Assembly (NCBI GenBank): GCA_025928545.1
Contig: JAICJH010000061.1
Location: forward strand, 1-40,375
Length of the DNA stretch: 40,375 nucleotides
Reading direction: 5' to 3'
Source of the DNA: Bryobacteraceae bacterium
Lineage (GTDB): Bacteria > Acidobacteriota > Terriglobia > Bryobacterales > Bryobacteraceae
Below the pieces are notes generated by a model. The model did no database searches. It had not been told where the DNA came from and was given only the letters and a program-made list of their open reading frames with translations. Shown here piece by piece: positions 34,300 to 40,375 of this stretch (position 1 is the first letter of the stretch; every line of letters begins with the position of its first letter). A program made the translations under genes and the position numbers.

Positions 34300-35263
34300 C
34301 TGGCGGCGGTGTTGTTGCGAAGGCGTGCGCCATGCCCTGCTGAATCAGTTCGCTACCCTGGTGGAGAGCCCGCTCACGCCATCGGCTGCCGGTTGGGGCG
34401 AATGTCCTCAGGAGATCCGAGGAAGTGCGACTGGAAATAACGCCGGAATGGTGCTGGCGATTCTCGTCGCGCAGCGTACGCAACGCAGACAGCGAATTAC
34501 ACGAGTTCAACTGCTGGAGCGAGAAGTCGATTTTGGCGGTGGGGCACATGCGCCGATAGAGACCCTCCAGCGCGCTGGGCCCACAACAGCCGACGCCGGT
34601 ATGAACGTCTATGCCGATCACATGTTCGGCGTTGATTAGTTTTCCCGCAATGTAGAGCTGAAAGCGTCGCACCGACTGCTCGCGCCGTTTGCCACCAAAA
34701 GACAGGCCCTGAGGGAATTCATATTGTCCGGCAGCGAGGGCCTGGCGGAAGGCGGATGGTCCATAGCGGGCGAGTGCCAGAACGGCGCGGAGTAAAAAGA
34801 AATCCGGCGCGGCGGGATTCAGAAATGAATTCAGGGACTGGTAGAGGGGCGGCGCGCCCTGGAACTCTTCGTCCGCTGTGCGGAAGTTATGATTCAGGTC
34901 GACGTTGTTCTCGTTCACGCGCCGTAGCCAGGCCATGCCGAATGGATTGAGCGCATGGACCATGACAACTGCGCCATCGGCGGGAAGCTGCTTCGGAGGG
35001 TTTTCCGCCAGCCATTGCAACTGAATGGCGGAGCCGGCGAAGCCCTCGACACCGTGGAGTCCACAGGAGTGAATCAGAACGCGGGCCGGCTCGGGGGAGC
35101 CAAACCAGCCGATATCGATGGTGAGGTCGTCTGTGCTGGAATCGTGAACCTTTGGGCCCCTGGCATCGAGCAGAATGGATTCGATATGGCCGCCGGCGTC
35201 GAACACCGCGGCGCGGAAGCGCGCCCTCGCGGAAGGATAATCGGGCGAAAAATAATCGGTCAC
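34277..35263 (-). CDS. DUF2817 (M14-like zinc carboxypeptidase fold) protein
   Basis: 328 residues from a GTG at 35263. DUF2817 motifs are clear: HSCGLHGVEGFAGSAIQ near 70 (likely zinc His and Glu), NPFGMAWLRRVNENNVDLNH near 110, and GIDVHTGVG near 215. The fold relates to M14 carboxypeptidases and succinylglutamate desuccinylases. There is no signal peptide, so a cytoplasmic amidohydrolase or peptidase is likely; substrate unknown. No Shine-Dalgarno is obvious. It overlaps the zinc-ribbon gene tail to tail. Confidence 0.85.
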   Translation of the reverse strand: MTDYFSPDYPSARARFRAAVFDAGGHIESILLDARGPKVHDSSTDDLTIDIGWFGSPEPARVLIHSCGLHGVEGFAGSAIQLQWLAENPPKQLPADGAVVMVHALNPFGMAWLRRVNENNVDLNHNFRTADEEFQGAPPLYQSLNSFLNPAAPDFFLLRAVLALARYGPSAFRQALAAGQYEFPQGLSFGGKRREQSVRRFQLYIAGKLINAEHVIGIDVHTGVGCCGPSALEGLYRRMCPTAKIDFSLQQLNSCNSLSALRTLRDENRQHHSGVISSRTSSDLLRTFAPTGSRWRERALHQGSELIQQGMAHAFATTPPPVTDSRSD

Positions 35264-35305
35264 GGGCGCTTATCGATGATCACATTGCCGCCGGCTGCGT
35301 CATGA

Positions 35306-38300
35306 TTATGGCGCTTTTACGTAGATGTAAACGGGCCGGCCGGAGCCGCCGCCACCGCTGACGAGGCTATTCACCTGAACCACAACCTGAACGGGCGCGG
35401 TTGGTAAAGAGATCACATCCTTCGGGATTCTGACGTTGATTTGCCAGACGCCGACGAGGGTTGGCGCGAGACCGGAATACAGGATATTTTCGGGCGGGAC
35501 GAAATCGGCGCCACCGACATAGACGGTCGGCGTATAGGGTGTTTTCAGCGCGGCGTTGGGGATGTCGCCGTCGGGCGGCATGCCGGTAATGTAGCCCTGT
35601 CCCGTCATGTAAATGGTGACAATGCTGCCGGCCGCGGCTGGATTGGCTGACGTATTCAGAGTGGCGTCCTGATTGGCAATCACGCCATCGCCACTGCCGT
35701 TTGCCTTCTGGGTGAAGATGCCGGGAGAGACAGATTCCATGACGACGGTAGTGTCGCCGAGGACACGGCCGGTGGCCTTTTCAAGCACCTCGACATCGGC
35801 GGTTCCGCTTCGGGGCGCATTAGAGGGGACTTCGAAATTGATCTGGTCAGGCCCGGCGTAGAACAGGGCCGCGGGCGTTTGGTTGACCAGAACCTGGACG
35901 CCGTTCAGGTCGAAGGGCAATGGGACCGATTTGGCGGATGCGGAGGTTGTACCGAACTGCCCGGCATTGCCGGTCGAATAGAGCGCGGTGATCAGGCCTG
36001 GCGCAAGCGGGAATGCGGGAGTGGTGGTCAGGCCCCAGTAGTTCGCCGCATTCACAGCGGACAAACCGGGGTAATAGATCAGGACGCGGTTGGCATTGTC
36101 GGCGAGGAAGACATTGCCCCAGTTATCTTCGGCGATGGCGAGAGGGGCGTAGTCGGTTAAGGTAGCGTTCGCGGCAAATTTGCCGGTGCCGATCAGTTTG
36201 TTGAAATCCGGATAGCGCAGAGCGGAGTTTGTGCCGGCGTCGGCCACCCAGATATCGCCGGTGGCCAGGTTCACGTGAACTGCGCGCGGAGAACGAAGAC
36301 CGGTTGTGAGAGTGAGGGCGGCAAAGGCGCCATTGCCCGCTGCCGGTGCGCGGTTGAAGATCAGGACGCGGCCGTTGGCGCTGTCGGCGACATAGAGGCG
36401 GTCGTCGGAATCCACAGCGATGTGATGCGGACCGTTCATCTGGTTGAGGCCCGATCCGGCGGCCGCCGAATTCATGTCCGCCTGCCCGAAGACGATGGAA
36501 GCTGCCTGACTGTTGGTGAAGGTCTGAGAATTTCCAGCGAAGAAGAGGACGCGGTTATTGAATAAGTCGGAAACGAGAAGGCCGTTGTTGCCGGCGAACG
36601 CCAGCCCGTAGGGCGCGCTCATGGTTTGCGACGTGGCATCGCTGATCTTCGTTGTGAAGTTGATTTGGCCGAGCAGGAGATCGGCGGATTCGGTGATGGC
36701 GACGGGAGTGCCGGGTTTGAAGTTTGCGAAGGGCGACGGAAAGCGCAGGACGCGTCCGTTACCGGAATCGGCAACATACAGGTTGCCGGCGGGATCCACT
36801 ACGAGGCCGGTGGGTGCGTTCAGGTTATTGGAAGTGGGCTGATTGTTGGGGTAGTTTCTGACGCTGTGCAGGAAATCGGGTTGGCCAATGACGATGTCCG
36901 CGTATTGGCCCGGTTGGATGTTGCGCAGATCGTAGAAGCCGAGGATGCGGTGGTTGTACGTATCCGCGACATACAGGTGGGGCACGGGCGAATTGACGTC
37001 GACCGCGATCCCCCCATCGCCCGCGGAGGAGAAATTGAATTCGCGACCTTCAATAAGATTTGGGGAGTTGAGAGTCAGCTGCAACTGGCCGAGAACCGCG
37101 GTGGCGGGGCCGAAGCCGGAACCGTTTTGCGGCAGGACCAGAACGCGATTGTTGGCCGCATCCGCCGCGTAAAGAGATGCGTTGTAAAAAAAGGCGCCGA
37201 CGGGCTGGGACAAGGTTGACGGCCCCGCGGAAGGCAGCGTCTGGTTGGAATCGCCCGTTGAGAAATCGGGTTGTCCGAAAACAGCGACAGCAGCCTGGAA
37301 GAAGCTGTTGCTGTTCCACTGTTCGACGGGCGGGAATAACAGGATGCGGTGGTTAAACGTATCGGAGACGGCTATGCGATTGCCGACTGCGAATAGCGCG
37401 TCGGGCGACGCCGCGAACTGATACTGGCTAATGGTTGGCGGAGGCGGGGTGCTTTGGTCGACGCCCAACATTCGGGAGGCCAGTTGACCGGTGGTGAAAG
37501 GCGGGAACCAAACCAGTACGCGTCCGCGGCGTCCGCTGATTGCTTCGGAAACAAAAAGCCGCCCGGCAGCATCGAACGCCAGTCCGGCGGGGGCTCCGAT
37601 GGCGCTGAACGAGGTAAGAGGGGGGGCGACGCCGTTTTCGCTGTTGGTTGTAAAGTTTGCCTGGCCCAAAACAAGATCGGCAGGCGGTCCGGATGACGCC
37701 TGTGCGCCGAGCGCGCCGGCGTTGAAGCGGAGCACTCGGTTGTTGCCGGTGTCGGCGACCCACAGGTTGCCCGACGAATCGAAAGCAATGGAGGCCGGTA
37801 TGCCGGAAAACGAGACGCTGGAGGCCGAGAGTCCTCCTTTGTTGGCGGTGCCGGTGGTGAAGTCGGGCTGTCCGATGGCGAGATCCGGGAAGATGTTTCC
37901 CGTCTGTTTGAACGGCTGCGGGAAGCGCAGAATGCGGTTATTGCCGGCGTCGACGACGTAGAGATTGCCGGAGGAATCGACGGCCAGGCCTTCGGGCGAG
38001 GTAAGGCCGGTTGTTCTGGTTGAGAATGCCGGTCCCTGCTGGAGCGTGGTCTGGAAGTCGACTTGGCCGATTACAATATCGGCAGCCTGGCCGTTAGCGA
38101 AGCCGGTGGCGCTGCGAAAGCCGAGGACGCGATGGTTGCCTGTATCCGATACATAAAGGGAGGCGGGGTTGGTGCTGGTGTCCACAACGACGCTCTCGGG
38201 GGACAAGAATTCCCGGCCTTCAACGAGATTCGGAGTGAGGCTGTTGATTTTGGTGGAAAGCTGGCCGATGACGCGGGTGGGCAGCGGATTCAGGGTAATC

Positions 38301-38362
38301 TGGGCCGCCGCATTCAGCAAAAAAACGAGGAAAAACAGGACCGCGCGGCGGGATAAATTCAT
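35306..38362 (-). CDS. Secreted NHL-repeat protein with TIGR03437 C-terminal domain
   Basis: 1018 residues from the ATG at 38362, which opens MNLSRRAVLFFLVFLLNAAA. About a dozen NHL-type blades follow, each with a core like LYVADSGNGRVLRF, enough for two six-bladed propellers (residues 50-790). The C-terminal 230 residues match the Solibacter uncharacterised domain TIGR03437: LNGVQVLVNQTPAALFYAGP, QINFEVPSNAPRSG, SPGIFTQ, NQDATLNTSANPA, GQGYITGMPPDGD and VWQINVRIPKDV. The pair is typical of secreted Acidobacterial surface proteins and supports the taxonomic assignment. The binding partner is unknown. Confidence 0.9.
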   Translation of the reverse strand: MNLSRRAVLFFLVFLLNAAAQITLNPLPTRVIGQLSTKINSLTPNLVEGREFLSPESVVVDTSTNPASLYVSDTGNHRVLGFRSATGFANGQAADIVIGQVDFQTTLQQGPAFSTRTTGLTSPEGLAVDSSGNLYVVDAGNNRILRFPQPFKQTGNIFPDLAIGQPDFTTGTANKGGLSASSVSFSGIPASIAFDSSGNLWVADTGNNRVLRFNAGALGAQASSGPPADLVLGQANFTTNSENGVAPPLTSFSAIGAPAGLAFDAAGRLFVSEAISGRRGRVLVWFPPFTTGQLASRMLGVDQSTPPPPTISQYQFAASPDALFAVGNRIAVSDTFNHRILLFPPVEQWNSNSFFQAAVAVFGQPDFSTGDSNQTLPSAGPSTLSQPVGAFFYNASLYAADAANNRVLVLPQNGSGFGPATAVLGQLQLTLNSPNLIEGREFNFSSAGDGGIAVDVNSPVPHLYVADTYNHRILGFYDLRNIQPGQYADIVIGQPDFLHSVRNYPNNQPTSNNLNAPTGLVVDPAGNLYVADSGNGRVLRFPSPFANFKPGTPVAITESADLLLGQINFTTKISDATSQTMSAPYGLAFAGNNGLLVSDLFNNRVLFFAGNSQTFTNSQAASIVFGQADMNSAAAGSGLNQMNGPHHIAVDSDDRLYVADSANGRVLIFNRAPAAGNGAFAALTLTTGLRSPRAVHVNLATGDIWVADAGTNSALRYPDFNKLIGTGKFAANATLTDYAPLAIAEDNWGNVFLADNANRVLIYYPGLSAVNAANYWGLTTTPAFPLAPGLITALYSTGNAGQFGTTSASAKSVPLPFDLNGVQVLVNQTPAALFYAGPDQINFEVPSNAPRSGTADVEVLEKATGRVLGDTTVVMESVSPGIFTQKANGSGDGVIANQDATLNTSANPAAAGSIVTIYMTGQGYITGMPPDGDIPNAALKTPYTPTVYVGGADFVPPENILYSGLAPTLVGVWQINVRIPKDVISLPTAPVQVVVQVNSLVSGGGGSGRPVYIYVKAP

Positions 38363-38464
38363 GACTGGTGAAGCTGCCAAGGGGTGAACGGAAATCCCTT
38401 AAGAGCAACATAGCACGCGCGGGGGTTTACGATTGGGCTTCAGACAGACGCCGGAGTTATGGCA

Positions 38465-38514
38465 GGATGCGGAAAAACTTAAATAGCCGCCGATGCACGC
38501 CGATTCACGCCGAT
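38465..38514. repeat. Dispersed GCCGCCGAT repeat, copy 4
   Basis: GGATGCGGAAAAACTTAAAT followed by AGCCGCCGATGCACGCCGAT and TCACGCCGAT. This is the fullest copy and lies 12 bases from the stop of the TIGR03435 gene, on the intergenic side. Confidence 0.8.
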
Positions 38515-38526
38515 GGAACCATGGGT

Positions 38527-39276
38527 TCAGTTTTCGGTTGGCTTGTCGTCTGCGTGGTCTACTACGAGGATTTTGATTTGTTCCTGAACCGGCGTTAGTT
38601 TCAGGCCGAGCTGTTCCTGAATTGCGTTTTTGAGAAATGGCGCTGTGCCGCCGCCGTTTCCGCCGGGGTTGATTTCCTCCGATGCGAAGGTGAGCGCGAT
38701 TGTGAAGTAGCCTTCGAGATTGGTTGCGTCTATCACCGGCTTTCCGGCGTAGCGGTTGAGGCTATCGGCTAACTGATGCATGGACATGGGACCCATGAGT
38801 CGGATTGTTTCGCCGTCCCTGAAGGGGGAGTTCGGGAGGGGATAGCCCACGTCCGACGCCTTCATTTTCAGCGCGCCGGGAAGCTTCTCCAGGCGAAAGA
38901 CAGGCTCGATTCGCGGATCCCAGTGGGTTTTCAGGTGGAACCGTTCGGCCAGGAGATTCGCCAGTAGCTCGCGCATCTGATCGCGCGATACGGGCGCGGC
39001 GGTTGTCGCGGCGATGTCATAGTGCGTCGAACGCGCCGACTCCAGACCGGAAAGCTCAAAGTCGGGCAGAGCGTAGGCGTCCTCAATCAGGACGCGCAAA
39101 TTCATATTTTTGACGTCGAGCCGGTTCGGGTACACGTTGAAATGGGCCGGCCCATCGGGACTGGGCAGCGGTCTTATTGAGGCTGCGTCGAAGGAGGGCG
39201 CCTGAGCGCACAAGAGTCCGGCGAGGAGCGCGGCCAGCGCGCCAACTGCCCCGATCGCCGATTCGCGTGGTTTCAT
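38527..39276 (-). CDS. TIGR03435 family protein (Solibacter paralogue family)
   Basis: 249 residues; GAGGTGGGCAAC precedes the ATG at 39276, and the open frame further upstream to 40050 is antisense to mqnA and rejected. A signal peptide (MKPRESAIGAVGALAALLAG) is followed by FDAASIRPLP, LDVKNMNLRVLIEDAYALPD, RDQMRELLANLLAERFHLKT, and a C terminus with GYFTIALTFASEEINP and LGLKLTPVQEQIKILVVDHA. These are the hallmarks of TIGR03435, a family expanded in Solibacter and relatives, of unknown function. Divergent from mqnA across 69 bases. Confidence 0.9.
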   Translation of the reverse strand: MKPRESAIGAVGALAALLAGLLCAQAPSFDAASIRPLPSPDGPAHFNVYPNRLDVKNMNLRVLIEDAYALPDFELSGLESARSTHYDIAATTAAPVSRDQMRELLANLLAERFHLKTHWDPRIEPVFRLEKLPGALKMKASDVGYPLPNSPFRDGETIRLMGPMSMHQLADSLNRYAGKPVIDATNLEGYFTIALTFASEEINPGGNGGGTAPFLKNAIQEQLGLKLTPVQEQIKILVVDHADDKPTEN

Positions 39277-39345
39277 GTTGCCCACCTCTGGAGCATACGA
39301 CGAATGGACGCCGTCTGCTGTTAGCGTGTTCGGATAAACTGAAGG

Positions 39346-40119
39346 TTGCGCGTTTCCGCCGTTAGTTATCTCAATACATGGCCCCTGGTTTGGGGCTTTC
39401 TGCACGGTCCCGGGCGTGGTCGCTTCGATTTCCGCTTCGATCTGCCCGCGGAGTGCGCTAACGCGCTTGGCACGGGAGATGCGTCCATCGGACTGGTTCC
39501 GTGCGCGGAACTGGATCGCCTGGGTCTGGAATATTTGCCGGACCTTGGAATCGCGTGCGAGGGCCCGGTGCGGAGCATTCTGCTTATTTCGAAGCGGCCG
39601 TATCGAGAGATCGGGACGCTGGCTGTCGATTCGGGTTCGCGAAGTTCGGTGGCGCTTTCGCGGATTTTGCTGGCGGAACGATATGGCTGCCGGCCGCGGT
39701 TCGTACCGATGGCTCCGCGGCTGCAAGACATGCTGTCGGAGTGTGATGCGGCGTTGATTATCGGGGATCCGGCGCTGCACATCGAGCCGGAGCAGTTGCC
39801 TTATCGGACGCTGGACCTGGGGGCGGAGTGGGTTGCGTGGAGTGGGTTGCCGATGGTGTTCGCGGTATGGGCCGGAAAGAGAGAGCATCTGACGGCGGAT
39901 GTCGCCACGGCGTTTGCGGATTCCTGCCGGTGGGGTCTGGGGCACATGGATGAGATTGTGGCGGCGGCTGCGCGCGAGCGGGGATTCGGGGAAGAGTTGG
40001 CGCGGGAATACCTGACGCAACACATTGTGTATGAACTGAGTGCACGCCATCGGGAAGGTTTGGAGCTGTTCAGGAGGCTGGCGCGCGCGGTTCCGGCGGA
40101 GATTGTCGCGGGGGTTTAG
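39346..40119 (+). CDS. mqnA: Chorismate dehydratase of the futalosine menaquinone pathway
   Basis: 257 residues beginning at a TTG; this is the only start that keeps the family's opening MRVSAVSYLNTWPLV. MqnA converts chorismate to 3-enolpyruvyl-benzoate, the first step of the futalosine route to menaquinone. Recognisable segments: the ligand-binding SYLNTWPL, ASIGLVPCAELDRL, VRSILLISKRPY, VDSGSRSSVALSRIL, DAALIIGDPAL and WVAWSGLPMVFAVWA. Length is usual for the family. Its presence implies menaquinone as respiratory quinone. The other mqn genes are not in the window. Confidence 0.92.
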   Translation: MRVSAVSYLNTWPLVWGFLHGPGRGRFDFRFDLPAECANALGTGDASIGLVPCAELDRLGLEYLPDLGIACEGPVRSILLISKRPYREIGTLAVDSGSRSSVALSRILLAERYGCRPRFVPMAPRLQDMLSECDAALIIGDPALHIEPEQLPYRTLDLGAEWVAWSGLPMVFAVWAGKREHLTADVATAFADSCRWGLGHMDEIVAAAARERGFGEELAREYLTQHIVYELSARHREGLELFRRLARAVPAEIVAGV

Positions 40120-40184
40120 CGGTGTTTTCGCGGACGCGAAAGAGCGTAGGTTATTATAGGAAAAGTTTGTTTTTCCTGCATTGC

Positions 40185-40256
<72 letters not shown>

Positions 40257-40262
40257 CCTAAT

Positions 40263-40278
40263 AAATCCGAGCGGATTT
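40263..40278. repeat. Palindrome after tRNA-Asn
   Basis: AAATCCG and CGGATTT are perfect 7-base arms around AG, 6 bases past the tRNA. The two-base loop and short T-run make it a poor hairpin terminator; it could be a protein-binding site. The remaining 97 bases to the window end show nothing recognisable. Confidence 0.4.
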
Positions 40279-40375
40279 TCCAGCGGACCCCAAACTCCCA
40301 TTAACCCCCAATCGCTGCCAGTGGCACTTTTTCGAGGGATTTGCACCATCTCTACAACCTTGCTGCGATCCTGAC

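Noticed and set aside
39277..40050. N-terminal extension of the TIGR03435 protein
   Set aside because: Runs antisense through mqnA; the ATG at 39276 has a good ribosome binding site and signal peptide.

Overview
The window looks like a chromosomal stretch of an Acidobacteriota genome of the Solibacter/Bryobacter kind. Three things point there: a secreted NHL-repeat protein ending in the Solibacter-type TIGR03437 C-terminal domain (35306-38362), a TIGR03435 Solibacter paralogue-family protein (38527-39276), and a large Oar-like TonB-dependent receptor with an N-terminal carboxypeptidase-regulatory-like domain (15536-19036). Coding sequence is GC-rich, and most genes carry Sec or Tat export signals. 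This taxonomic call is inference from protein families, not from a marker gene.

Layout. 1-1026: the 5' part of an unrecognised gene running off the left edge, a tRNA 3'-end relic and mostly gene-free DNA. 1027-8664 (minus): four paralogous secreted PQQ-type beta-propeller proteins with a Sel1-repeat protein among them. 8956-25864: an accessory carbohydrate region. It holds a DUF1080 (3-keto-disaccharide hydrolase type) protein, two ThuA-like proteins, an MFS/spermidine-synthase fusion, a XylR-type regulator, the TonB receptor, a cytochrome c plus quinoprotein dehydrogenase pair, and three xylose-isomerase-like TIM-barrel proteins. 25996-29748: a DUF4412-like exported protein, a small basic protein, and a second cytochrome c plus quinoprotein pair. 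29798-33576 (minus): a Tat-exported glycoside-hydrolase-like protein and a GH37 trehalase. 33763-40119: a zinc-ribbon membrane protein, a DUF2817 peptidase-like protein, the NHL/TIGR03437 protein, TIGR03435 and MqnA. The window closes with tRNA-Asn.

How the genes may work together (inference). The TonB receptor would import a glycan or glycoside across the outer membrane. Quinoprotein dehydrogenases feeding di-haem cytochromes c would oxidise it in the periplasm. Exported DUF1080, ThuA-like and isomerase-like proteins would then cleave or rearrange the oxidised sugar. The XylR-type regulator upstream of the receptor is the obvious controller, and a 13-base motif shared by the receptor and first ThuA upstream regions is a candidate site. 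MqnA (futalosine menaquinone route) fits a menaquinone-based respiratory chain.

Striking non-coding and low-complexity signals: Gly/Arg/Ala-rich tracts inside eight exported proteins; four copies of a dispersed intergenic repeat, one of which supplies the stop codon of a gene; a hairpin-rich stretch with a truncated isomerase pseudogene at 10.0-10.65 kb; and a tRNA-Asn with an unusual U73 discriminator.
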